From: CAVQDV01 sp963711375
GTDB taxonomy: Bacteria; Pseudomonadota; Gammaproteobacteria; Coxiellales; Coxiellaceae
Assembly: GCA_963711375.1 (NCBI GenBank)
Contig: CAVQDV010000005.1
Location: 2,666,001 to 2,730,000, forward strand
Direction of reading: 5' to 3'
Length of the DNA: 64,000 nucleotides
Made by a program: the position numbers and the translations under genes. Shown in pieces: positions 25,681-34,481 of this stretch (the first letter of the stretch is position 1; each line of letters starts with the position of its first letter). The notes beneath the pieces were generated by a model that saw only the letters and a list, made by a program, of their open reading frames with translations, was not told the origin of the DNA and did not search any database.

Positions 25681-26535
25681 ATGCTAAGTCCAACGCAACA
25701 TGCTATTGAGCTTATGAAAAAAAGCTTTAAAACATTAGGTGCAATGAAACAATTCATTCTAATGCCAGCGCTTTGTAGCCTCTTCGATCTCATCATTTTA
25801 GGAGCCATCATCGCTCCACTACGCAAGCTCGAAATCCTACAACAACCTCTCAGTAAACTGCAATGGCAACATTTCATTATCTTCTTTCTTTTATACCTCA
25901 TATTTCTGTACCTAACACATCTCATATTTTCTTTTTCCCACGCCACCCTGCTTGAGGGACTTAATTTACAAACCCAAGATGAAAAACCAAGGTTTACAAA
26001 AGCCCTACACTTAGCCCTTAAACGCTATTGGTATATTTTTTTATGGATGACGTTCGCCTCAACCCTCGGACCTTTCTGGGTCTTAGCACGCCCCCTGCTG
26101 AAAAAAATCGATCGATTTGAAAAACGATTATCTGGACAGCCTTGGGGAATTGCCACCTACTTTATTATTCCAGTCTTACTTGAGCATAATCTTAAACCCC
26201 TCGAAGCCCTAGAATACTCATCAAACTTGATGACAAAAACCTGGGGTGCACCACTTATACCTCGCTTTCAAACGGTGGGTCTGGTCGTGACTAGTGCTTT
26301 TCTCTGTGCAATTCCATTACTCATTTCACTGATGATCCATAGAGAAATAGCTACCACTATTGGAGTAGCCATAAGTGGCATATTAATCTTTATCGTAGGG
26401 ATTTTTTATATCAGCGCACGTGTTTTGTTATTAGGAAGCTTGTATCAATACGCCACAGGCAGAAAAGATCCTGCCCACCAAGATCCGGAGCTCCTAAAAA
26501 TGGCTTTTAAGTTGAATTTGCCCGCAAGTAACTAA
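25681..26535 (+). CDS. Multi-pass membrane protein (DUF6159-like)
   Basis: 284 residues with about five to six hydrophobic helices (for example PALCSLFDLIILGAII, HFIIFFLLYLIFLYLTHLIF, TTIGVAISGILIFIVGIFYI). The conserved-looking centre GIATYFIIPVLLEH..KPLEALEYSS resembles the DUF6159 family of uncharacterised bacterial membrane proteins. No catalytic motif is seen. It is divergent from queA (27 bp) and its 3' end overlaps the convergent HEAT-repeat gene by 29 bp. Confidence 0.75.
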   Translation: MLSPTQHAIELMKKSFKTLGAMKQFILMPALCSLFDLIILGAIIAPLRKLEILQQPLSKLQWQHFIIFFLLYLIFLYLTHLIFSFSHATLLEGLNLQTQDEKPRFTKALHLALKRYWYIFLWMTFASTLGPFWVLARPLLKKIDRFEKRLSGQPWGIATYFIIPVLLEHNLKPLEALEYSSNLMTKTWGAPLIPRFQTVGLVVTSAFLCAIPLLISLMIHREIATTIGVAISGILIFIVGIFYISARVLLLGSLYQYATGRKDPAHQDPELLKMAFKLNLPASN

Positions 26536-29422
26536 TAACTGTTTTAATCATCGTCTTCAAAATTTCAGGTATATCATCAGCCAAGCGATTGAAATCATGT
26601 TTTTCAATGAAAAAAACAAAAGTATCCGTTTTTGCAACAGCAGCCGCATATCGCGGAGACTCATCCAGCAAGGCTAACTCTCCAAAAAATTTACCTTCTG
26701 AACAGAACCCAATTGGCTCACCATTTTTAATAATGTCGATTTCTCCCTTTACCACAATATACAAGCCATCCGAATTGTCTTCTTCTTTGAAAAGCATTTC
26801 TGTCGCCTTAACATTTTTAGTCTGAATGATTTCAGCAATATCTTGCAGAAGTTCCGCTGATAAATGCGAAAAAAGTGAGATTTTTCGCAGTAGTAAAATT
26901 TTCTCAATTAAGGGATCTTTTGTTTTATCTCGTGAATTGTCGCTTTTATAATCAATGACAAGAGCTAGCCATGGATCTACCCCATCGAAAACTTTCCCTC
27001 GAAGGGCTTTCACATTTGTCTTAGTTTCAAATACGCTCGAAATTGAATACTTCAATTTTTTTTCCGGAATGCATATTTCTAGAAGTTCAAGGGCACTATC
27101 ATAAGCCCTGCTCGTTTTATCCGACATCAATAAGGTAGGAATAATTTGTAAAATCGTAGTGGGCTCCCCGAAGGATGCTAGTAAATACAGAAAACGTTTT
27201 TCGGCATAATAAATTCGTGAACTTATCTCACCCAAAATGTCCGCATCCTTATAAAAAGAAATATACGCTCTAAGTTTTTTTATTTTTATGACTTCCGATA
27301 ATGCATAATGAAGTACTATCTGGCGACCATCCTCTGATATCCAGTATTTCTTAGTTCGATAGGCCAATGTGATTACACAGGTTTCTAGCAAAGCCAGATT
27401 TCCAGATTGAAGAATATCTAAAAGCGCCTCTTCAGCATCCATATTGGAAAATTTGGCCAATAGAAGAATGGCAACATTAATTTGCCGAGAACTCTTTAAA
27501 CTGTGAATATGGGCCAACAATTTTGGGATAACACTGGGCCCCATCGCCACTAAGCTATCTCCCACCGTGTGAGCTAAGGTTTTCTCTTGGGTTTTATTAA
27601 TTAAGTGATCAATAATTTCTGGATCTGGATATAATCGAGCGGCAAAAATGGTATTTTGAACCACTTCATGATCGCTATCGTTCATTAATTTTAGGATATA
27701 TTCCTTAAAATCCTTGAAGAGCCCAGTTTTAAGAATATTTACTGCCCAATAACGAAGAATTCGATCAGTGTCATTCAACATTTTCACAAATTCTTCTCTT
27801 CCGAATTTTAATTGACTTCCCTCTTTGGATGTTAAGAATATTCGGATAGCAGATGCTTTTATGGCTGGCTCTTCATTGGAAATCATACTAATTGCATAGG
27901 GTGATAAAGCATCTTGTGAAAAAGGTAAAATGGCCTTTACCAAAGCCCAAATCATTTCGGGGTTTTTTTCATCAGACAATTGCTTCAACAAGGGCTCGAC
28001 GACGGAAGTGTCTTTAGAGTGTTTTATGACTCTGATTGCCATTTTTTTAATTTCATCCAAGGGAGAGTGTAAAGCGTTAAATACGGCTACAGGAATTTTT
28101 TTTAATCGAAGTCGATTGAGCAAGCTAAGCCCGAATAAAATGACATCCGGCTTAGCGGATTCAATAGCCTCTTCAGCCGTTCTCAGCGTGAGCGCTTCAT
28201 CCAACTTCTGGGTCCCCAAATAATCAGTATTAAATCGATGCAAATTGATTGCCGTCTTCAGCATGTCGAAATAATATTTTCCAATGTTTAAACAAATATA
28301 AATCATGACTACAGAAATAAAAATTATGGAGGAGGCTAGCAATCGCAGCCCGCCCATCCAGGTGAAAATTATTAATACAAAAGCGGCAAATCCCGTTCCT
28401 AATCGACCTAAACTTTGTACCTGATATTGTACGACTGATCGAAGCGCTGGCGCGTAAGCATTGACGACCATTTGAAAAGAATTACTGAAAAAAGCTACTC
28501 TAAGTACCGTACCAAAACCGAACACCATCGCAACCGTCCATAAATTGGGATAAATCAACATCAAAACCGCAAAAATAGCAAAACCAATAGGTGTAATAAG
28601 CAGCAAACTCGACATGCTGAGCCTACGTAGCAGTATGGGGAGCAGTAAAATTTGGGTAAAAATCATTGTAACATTAATAACGGCGGTAAGAGGCCCTAGA
28701 AATCTTCCAATTTCTTCCTTGGTAAATTGTTGGGACAATAAACTTTTCAAACTGTAATCTGAAAAAGTCATTAAGAGAAGTACGAGCAAAGAGGATAAGA
28801 GCGCATAAAGAAACAGTGGGTTTTGATTGAGTGGCATAGGTGGGGGCGCATGCCTAGATTGATCAACGGGTTCTTGATGAAACCGAATAAATCCATTAAG
28901 AACCGTTACGATAATTAAAAGAAAAATACTCGAATAAAGCAAAGCACTAAGTGAAAATAATTTCAGGAGAAGGAATATCACAAAACCCGTTACGATAAAG
29001 CCCATTGTTGCCGAAAAATTTAACCAGGCGTTAATGGCCTTAAATTCGCGCAAACCAAAGAGATTCACAACCGAAATATTGCTTGTGGTTGCGAAAATGA
29101 CCGACATCGTCATAATAAAAACCGCGGCACAAAATGGAAACCATATGAGCGCATGGCCCGAAAGAATAACACATAAGATTAAAAAACCGATAAAAATAAA
29201 ATTTGTGGCTTGAAGAAATTTCACAAAATTTTGTTTTAAATAGCGCTGAGATGATTGCATTGCGACGAAACCCACAATGGCAAGTGCAAAATACAAATAC
29301 GGTATCTTATTTTTATCATAGCTTGACAGAAAAAGGGTGTTCGCATAGGTGTCTGTTAAGACAGCTATTGCCGCCACTAAAACACGAAGCAATACAGCTT
29401 TAAGAAGCCGATATTGATTCAT
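26507..29422 (-). CDS. Transporter-like / HEAT-repeat / cyclic-nucleotide-binding membrane protein, copy A
   Basis: 971 residues from the ATG at 29422. The first about 400 residues form roughly 12 hydrophobic helices, like a major-facilitator or ATP/ADP-translocase-type transporter. The middle (about 430-800) is helical with HEAT-like repeats (LLNRLRLKKIPVAVFNALHSP, DEIKKMAIRVIKHSKD and similar). The C-terminus is a cyclic-nucleotide-binding domain with an intact cassette GKFFGELALLDESPRYAAAV. It lies 1 bp downstream of a paralogue, so the pair is one operon. The C-terminal domain looks able to bind a nucleotide; whether the membrane part transports anything is unknown. Related architectures are annotated as Npt1/Npt2-like or merely cyclic-nucleotide-binding proteins. 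Confidence 0.75.
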   Translation of the reverse strand: MNQYRLLKAVLLRVLVAAIAVLTDTYANTLFLSSYDKNKIPYLYFALAIVGFVAMQSSQRYLKQNFVKFLQATNFIFIGFLILCVILSGHALIWFPFCAAVFIMTMSVIFATTSNISVVNLFGLREFKAINAWLNFSATMGFIVTGFVIFLLLKLFSLSALLYSSIFLLIIVTVLNGFIRFHQEPVDQSRHAPPPMPLNQNPLFLYALLSSLLVLLLMTFSDYSLKSLLSQQFTKEEIGRFLGPLTAVINVTMIFTQILLLPILLRRLSMSSLLLITPIGFAIFAVLMLIYPNLWTVAMVFGFGTVLRVAFFSNSFQMVVNAYAPALRSVVQYQVQSLGRLGTGFAAFVLIIFTWMGGLRLLASSIIFISVVMIYICLNIGKYYFDMLKTAINLHRFNTDYLGTQKLDEALTLRTAEEAIESAKPDVILFGLSLLNRLRLKKIPVAVFNALHSPLDEIKKMAIRVIKHSKDTSVVEPLLKQLSDEKNPEMIWALVKAILPFSQDALSPYAISMISNEEPAIKASAIRIFLTSKEGSQLKFGREEFVKMLNDTDRILRYWAVNILKTGLFKDFKEYILKLMNDSDHEVVQNTIFAARLYPDPEIIDHLINKTQEKTLAHTVGDSLVAMGPSVIPKLLAHIHSLKSSRQINVAILLLAKFSNMDAEEALLDILQSGNLALLETCVITLAYRTKKYWISEDGRQIVLHYALSEVIKIKKLRAYISFYKDADILGEISSRIYYAEKRFLYLLASFGEPTTILQIIPTLLMSDKTSRAYDSALELLEICIPEKKLKYSISSVFETKTNVKALRGKVFDGVDPWLALVIDYKSDNSRDKTKDPLIEKILLLRKISLFSHLSAELLQDIAEIIQTKNVKATEMLFKEEDNSDGLYIVVKGEIDIIKNGEPIGFCSEGKFFGELALLDESPRYAAAVAKTDTFVFFIEKHDFNRLADDIPEILKTMIKTVISYLRANST

Positions 29423-29423
29423 G

Positions 29424-32345
29424 TTAAACGACCTGGGTATTTCGCAAATAGCCAATAATAGTTTGAGTTACCGCTTTTAAAATTTCAGGTACTTCATCTG
29501 TCAATCGATTAAAATCACTTTTTTCGATGAAAAAGAGCTGTGTGTCTTCCTTCGCCACCGCCGATGCAAAACGAGGCGCATCGTCTAATAAAGCCAACTC
29601 TCCAAAAAATGAACCAGAACCACAAAAATTAATGGTTTGCTTGTTTTTAATGATATCAACCCCCCCTTTCACAACGATATACATTCCGTCGGCTATTTCG
29701 CCTTCATCAAATATAATTTGACCGCTTGCAATATCTTCTTGTTGAACAATTTCTGCTACGCTTTGAACTAATTCTGCAGACAAAAAAGAAAAAAGTGACA
29801 CCTTGCGGAGCACCAAAATTTTTTCAATTAAATCATCCATTACATCTCCCTGTTTGATACCTTGTTTATATTCTATCATTTGTTTAAGCCATGAGTCGAA
29901 GCTTGGATCTATCTTTGACTCCAGCAGCGACAGCGACTCCTTTTTATCCTCCAAAGCTTCTGAAATTGCATTCCTTAGAATAGGTCCTTGCATGGACAAT
30001 TCCAACAATTCAATAGCGCTTTCGTAGGCCCTCGAACCCTTGTCTCCTTTTAGCAAGGTAGGAATAATTTGCAAAACCGTTTTCGTCTGACTATAGGAAG
30101 CCAAGAGATATAAAAATCGTTTTCGAGCATCATAGATGCGCGAATGAATTTCATTCAAAATATCCACGTCTTGATAAGAACGAGATAAAACTCGCAGTAT
30201 TTTAATGTTTTCAAGCTCGCGGAGCATATACTGATATATGATTAATTGCGCTTTTTGGGATAAAGAAAACTGCTTAGCTCGATACGCTAAATCGACAATG
30301 CATATTTCCAATAATAGACCTTTCCCTTCTTGAAGAACCTCAAATAATGCGTCTTCAGCTTCTTCTGCAGAAAATTTTGTAAATAACATCAATTCAATAT
30401 TAATTTGACGCACATTTCGGAGGTTATGAATATGGGCTAAAAGGGCCGGTATTGCACGAGGCCCAATTACAACTAAGGAATTTCCCACGGCATGGGCCAA
30501 AGATTTATTCTCTAATTTGAAAATTAACAAATTTATATTTTTTTCATTAGGATACGCGCTCGCTGCAAAGAGCGCATTTCGCGCTACTTCTTCATTAGAA
30601 TCATTGATTAATTTGTGAAGAGAGGCATCCGAATTGGCCACTTGGCCTGATTTTAAAATATTCGCTGCCCAAAATCGAAACGTTGGATCGGCATGATTCA
30701 GCATTTCTAAGAAAGCCTCTTCTCCCTGTTTTTGCTGTTGAGAATCTCCCGCTTCTAATAAAATACGAATCGCGGAAGCCCGAATAGCAGGATGATCATC
30801 CCTTATAGCAGAAGAAGCAAATGGCAATAAAATATTCGGGGAAAAATGTAAAATAGCCTTAACAATGGACCAGCTCACTTCTTGATTTTTTTCTCGCGAT
30901 AATTGCTGCATGAGTGGTACAACTACTCTCTCATCTTCTGAACCTTTTGCCACATGAATCGCCGCTTTTCTGACGTTGATAAATTCAGAGGAAAATGCCC
31001 GAATTACAAAAGCCGGCACTTTTTTTAATTTCGATTTACGAAACAATGAGAGCCCAAACAGATTAGCATGTTCATTTTCTAAGGAAAGGGCTTGTGAGGC
31101 TACATCTAAGATTATTTCACGATCCATCTGTTCGGTGCTCAGGTAATCCGTGTGGAATCGATTCAAATTGATCGCTTTTTTCAAAGTTGAAAAATAGGCT
31201 CTTCCTATCCGAATGCTGATGTAAATCATGGCGGCCGCCCCGAGAATCATTCCTGCGGCTAAAATATGAGGATTTTCAACCCAGGTAAGCCCAATGATCA
31301 GAATAGCAGCAAGGCCCATCCCTAAGCGCCCATAACTTTGCATCTGATATTGCGCTGTATTTCGAACGGCAGGTGCATAGACATTTAAAGTCATTAAATA
31401 ACCAACATTGTAAAAACTGTAACGCGCAATGGATACTACCCCTGCCAGAAATGCGGCTGACCAAAGCCCAGGACGAATAAACATTTCTATAGACGCCACT
31501 ATAAAAAGAAGGGGACACGTTAAAATTAAACTCACCACACCAAATCGTCTTAAAATAAGTGGCATAATGAAAATCTGACTAAGGATGGTAATAACATTGA
31601 TAAATGCGATAAAATAAACCAAAAAAGTGGCGATTTGGGATTTTGTAAAGTGATACGTTAATTCGCTCTTTAAACTAAAATCAGCAAAATAAAATAATAT
31701 CAACATCAAAATGGAAGAGATCAATGTTGACATAAACAAGGAATCATTGAGCAATTTTGGCGGCTTATGTTTTCGTCGAGACTCTACGGGTTTCTCAATC
31801 TTAATGCCTTTTAGGGAATTAATCAGAAGTGAAAGTGCAAACAACCCGATGATGACATAGAGCAGATAAATAGAAGTAAAAAATTTTAATATCAGTGGCG
31901 TGAGAAAACCAATTGCTAAAATCCCAACAGTGGGGGCAAAATTCAACCAACGACTATGATCCTTAAACTCTCGCAAGCTAAACATCGAGGCCACATAAAT
32001 GATGCTGATGCTAGTGGCAATAGAAGAAGCGGTAATTACAAAAACCGCAAAGACAAACGGCACCCAATGAATAGACGTATCAACTAAAAAAATAAATATC
32101 ACTAATACGGCAATTATAAGCAGATGGCTGAGCCTTGTGAACTTCACCAAATTCCAATTTACAAAAGAATGAGACATTTGCATCGCTAAAAAACCAAATG
32201 CCGCCAGAGAAAGGTACAAATAGGGAATATCAGCCTTTGGATAGGTGGATAAAAAGAGGGTATTGGCGTAAGTTTCTGATAAAATCGCAAGGGCCGCAAT
32301 AGTGGCTCTTAATAGAGAAGCTTTAATGAGCTTTAATCGTTCCAT
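29424..32345 (-). CDS. Transporter-like / HEAT-repeat / cyclic-nucleotide-binding membrane protein, copy B
   Basis: 973 residues, paralogous over its full length to copy A (both begin with a LL(R)A..A.LAILTETYANTLFLS-type segment). About 12 membrane helices are followed by HEAT-like repeats. The C-terminal cyclic-nucleotide-binding domain carries GSFFGELALLDDAPRFASAV. It starts at the ATG 32345 (a GTG six bases upstream is possible) and is the first gene of the pair, directly after tRNA-Ser(CGA). Tandem duplication with retained cassettes implies both copies are useful. Substrate and ligand unknown. Confidence 0.75.
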   Translation of the reverse strand: MERLKLIKASLLRATIAALAILSETYANTLFLSTYPKADIPYLYLSLAAFGFLAMQMSHSFVNWNLVKFTRLSHLLIIAVLVIFIFLVDTSIHWVPFVFAVFVITASSIATSISIIYVASMFSLREFKDHSRWLNFAPTVGILAIGFLTPLILKFFTSIYLLYVIIGLFALSLLINSLKGIKIEKPVESRRKHKPPKLLNDSLFMSTLISSILMLILFYFADFSLKSELTYHFTKSQIATFLVYFIAFINVITILSQIFIMPLILRRFGVVSLILTCPLLFIVASIEMFIRPGLWSAAFLAGVVSIARYSFYNVGYLMTLNVYAPAVRNTAQYQMQSYGRLGMGLAAILIIGLTWVENPHILAAGMILGAAAMIYISIRIGRAYFSTLKKAINLNRFHTDYLSTEQMDREIILDVASQALSLENEHANLFGLSLFRKSKLKKVPAFVIRAFSSEFINVRKAAIHVAKGSEDERVVVPLMQQLSREKNQEVSWSIVKAILHFSPNILLPFASSAIRDDHPAIRASAIRILLEAGDSQQQKQGEEAFLEMLNHADPTFRFWAANILKSGQVANSDASLHKLINDSNEEVARNALFAASAYPNEKNINLLIFKLENKSLAHAVGNSLVVIGPRAIPALLAHIHNLRNVRQINIELMLFTKFSAEEAEDALFEVLQEGKGLLLEICIVDLAYRAKQFSLSQKAQLIIYQYMLRELENIKILRVLSRSYQDVDILNEIHSRIYDARKRFLYLLASYSQTKTVLQIIPTLLKGDKGSRAYESAIELLELSMQGPILRNAISEALEDKKESLSLLESKIDPSFDSWLKQMIEYKQGIKQGDVMDDLIEKILVLRKVSLFSFLSAELVQSVAEIVQQEDIASGQIIFDEGEIADGMYIVVKGGVDIIKNKQTINFCGSGSFFGELALLDDAPRFASAVAKEDTQLFFIEKSDFNRLTDEVPEILKAVTQTIIGYLRNTQVV

Positions 32346-32369
32346 GATCACCCAATCTTATCATTTAAG

Positions 32370-32460
32370 TGGCGGAGAGGGCGGGATTCGAACCCGCGTG
32401 GGGCTTACACCCCCATCCGATTTCGAATCGGCGCCGTTATGACCGCTTCGGTACCTCTCC
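32370..32460 (-). tRNA. tRNA-Ser (anticodon CGA)
   Basis: Acceptor GGAGAGG/CCTCTCC, D arm CCGAAGCGG region, anticodon loop TTCGAAA with anticodon CGA, a long variable arm (GGGGGTGTAAGCCCC) typical of tRNA-Ser, and T arm GCGGG-TTCGAAT-CCCGC. The 3' GCCA is encoded. Its first 24 bases are also the last codons of purC. Confidence 0.95.
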
Positions 32461-33180
32461 TGCATTTTCAATCCCTAGCCGCTTGGCAATTTTTTGATAC
32501 GAAGAAACCACGTTGCCAAGATCCTGGCGAAAACGATCTTTATCCAGTTTTTCGCGCGTGGTCTTGTCCCAAATTCGACAAGAATCGGGGCTAATTTCAT
32601 CACCCACATAGATTTTGCCATCTGATCCCACACCAAATTCATATTTGGCATCGACTAAAATCATCCCATTATCCGCAAATAAGGCCTTTAAGACCTCATT
32701 TATTTTTAGGGAAAGGGACTTCATTTGCATTAACTGATCGTCTGTCGCCCACCCAAAACGCAGTGCATGTTCTGCCGTAATCATTGGGTCATGCAGAGCA
32801 TCATCTTTCAAAAATAATTCATGCAGCGGTGGATCTAATTCCAAGCCAGATTCTAGACCCAGTCGACGACACAAGCTTCCTGCTGCCACATTTCTGACGA
32901 CATTTTCAATTTTTATCATTGTTAAGCGCCTAACCAAACTTTCCGTAGGCGACAAAACAGATTTTAAGTGCGTAGGAATCCCAGCCTCTTCTAATTTTTT
33001 CATGATATGCGCGCTAATTAAATTATTCACACGCCCTTTATCAGCTAGTTTCTCATGTTTTACGCCATCAAACGCGGTGGTATCATCCCGAAATTCAGTG
33101 ATCAATAATTCATGGTCACCGGTTTCATACAAGGATTTTGCTTTTCCGCTATACAGTTCTTTGCCTTTTTCCAGTTTCAT
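32437..33180 (-). CDS. purC: SAICAR synthetase, 3' end inside tRNA-Ser
   Basis: 247 residues from the ATG at 33180. LYSGKAKSLYET, FRDDTTAFDG, IENVVRNVAAGSLCRRLG and ILVDAKYEFG are PurC signatures. It makes SAICAR from CAIR and aspartate in purine synthesis. The usual protein ends near KRLG; here eleven codons more are read, and the last seven (GEVPKRS) plus the stop are the 5' end of the tRNA-Ser gene. Order dapA-bamC-purC matches E. coli. A GTG at 33189 is an alternative start. Confidence 0.95.
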   Translation of the reverse strand: MKLEKGKELYSGKAKSLYETGDHELLITEFRDDTTAFDGVKHEKLADKGRVNNLISAHIMKKLEEAGIPTHLKSVLSPTESLVRRLTMIKIENVVRNVAAGSLCRRLGLESGLELDPPLHELFLKDDALHDPMITAEHALRFGWATDDQLMQMKSLSLKINEVLKALFADNGMILVDAKYEFGVGSDGKIYVGDEISPDSCRIWDKTTREKLDKDRFRQDLGNVVSSYQKIAKRLGIENAGEVPKRS

Positions 33181-33181
33181 G

Positions 33182-33472
33182 CTAGACACGACCTTTCTTT
33201 TTCTGGCGATTCATATTTTGGTAATATTCGATTTTGCTACCGGGTGGGACTAGTGAGGGGGGTCTTTTATCGCCACTGACATCGATAGGCGGTGCTGGAT
33301 AAAATCCAAGCCCAGATTTCACTCGAATATCACTAGGAATAACGGCGGGCGAAACCACCTGTGAATGTTTCCAGTAATCTTGCTGACGGTATTTATCTCT
33401 GTCGTGACCCATACAACCCGCCATGGCGGCAACGGCAGTGATCACTATTCCCGTTCTTAATAATTTTGTCAT
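33182..33472 (-). CDS. bamC: Minimal BamC-like lipoprotein
   Basis: 96 residues. A signal peptide ends in the lipobox AAMAGC. The mature part is short and proline-rich (VIPSDIRVKSGLGFYPAPPID, VPPGSKIEYYQ), resembling only the unstructured N-terminal lid of BamC (NlpB), the lipoprotein of the outer-membrane beta-barrel assembly machine. The two globular BamC domains are absent. Position between dapA (ATGA overlap) and purC is the enterobacterial dapA-bamC-purC order. That context, more than sequence, supports the name. Confidence 0.62.
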   Translation of the reverse strand: MTKLLRTGIVITAVAAMAGCMGHDRDKYRQQDYWKHSQVVSPAVIPSDIRVKSGLGFYPAPPIDVSGDKRPPSLVPPGSKIEYYQNMNRQKKKGRV

Positions 33473-34353
33473 GATTTAATCTCCAATAATTCAGCCATCG
33501 CCAACGCCTTTTTGACGTCCCCGTGAAATTTAGCTGAAAGCGGCGTCATTGGCAACCGAATTCCCCCTTGAATTCGACCCAATTCGCTTAAGGCCCACTT
33601 TACCGGTATGGGATTGGCTTCGAGAAATAAATTCTTGTGCAAAAGCGATAATTTTTCGTCTAAGGCCATGGTTAAATTTCGGTCACCTGATAAAGCGGCT
33701 GCCACCATATCGTGCATTAATTCAGGAGCCACATTTGCAACAACAGAAATGACGCCCTTCCCGCCTTGCAAAATAAATTCAGCTGCAATGCGATCATCGC
33801 CGGTTAATAGATCAATTTCAGTCCCTAAGGCCAGTAATTCTTGTAAACGCTTAAGATCACCAGTAGCTTCTTTTACGGCAACGATATTGGCAAAACAGGC
33901 TAGGCGTTTTAAAGTTTCCGGCAATAAATCACAGCCCGTTCGTCCTGGAACATTATAGAGAATTTGCGGAATAGGGACGGCTCTGGCAATGGCTGAAAAA
34001 TGCTGATAAAGCCCTTCTTGAGTAGGTTTATTATAATAAGGTGTCACAATTAAGGCCGCATCGGCACCTAATTGCATCGCCTGTTTGGTATGTTCAATGG
34101 TGGTTTTTGTGCAATTGGTCCCTGTGCCAATAATTACCGGCACGCGCTCATGAACATAGGCCACGCTCACTTCGATGAGTTTTTTACGCTCCTGATCGTC
34201 AATGGTGGGAGACTCACCGGTGGTGCCGAGTATCACAATACCATCGGTATGGCTTTCGATGTGCCAATCCAGTAAGGATCGAAGCGCTGGATAATCAATT
34301 TCCCCATTCGCTTGCATCGGGGTTACAATTGCAACAATACTGCCATGGAACAT
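33469..34353 (-). CDS. dapA: 4-hydroxy-tetrahydrodipicolinate synthase
   Basis: 294 residues from the ATG at 34353, behind AGGAGAT. It condenses pyruvate and aspartate semialdehyde in lysine and diaminopimelate synthesis. GSIVAIVTPM, GTTGESPTI, YYNKPTQEGLYQHF, YNVPGRTGCD and the Schiff-base lysine in VAVKEATGD are all present. It overlaps the BamC-like gene by 4 bp (ATGA), so they are translationally coupled. Confidence 0.96.
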   Translation of the reverse strand: MFHGSIVAIVTPMQANGEIDYPALRSLLDWHIESHTDGIVILGTTGESPTIDDQERKKLIEVSVAYVHERVPVIIGTGTNCTKTTIEHTKQAMQLGADAALIVTPYYNKPTQEGLYQHFSAIARAVPIPQILYNVPGRTGCDLLPETLKRLACFANIVAVKEATGDLKRLQELLALGTEIDLLTGDDRIAAEFILQGGKGVISVVANVAPELMHDMVAAALSGDRNLTMALDEKLSLLHKNLFLEANPIPVKWALSELGRIQGGIRLPMTPLSAKFHGDVKKALAMAELLEIKS

Positions 34354-34411
34354 GTTGGATCTCCTAAAGGTAATTGAGAAATTATCATATAAGATAAGAA
34401 AATTAGAAAGC

Positions 34412-34446
34412 AAAAAAGCGGCTTTCTTTCAAAAGCCGCTTTTTTT
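34412..34446. terminator. Rho-independent terminator, probably bidirectional
   Basis: AAAAAAGCGGCTTT-CTTTC-AAAAGCCGCTTTTTTT: a strong stem (AGCGGCTTT/AAAAGCCGCT core) flanked by an A-run and a T-run. It lies after the 551-residue minus-strand gene and before dapA, insulating the two. Confidence 0.85.
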
Positions 34447-34481
34447 GGTCCAAGAAGAAACTTTAAAATATACCTACAATC

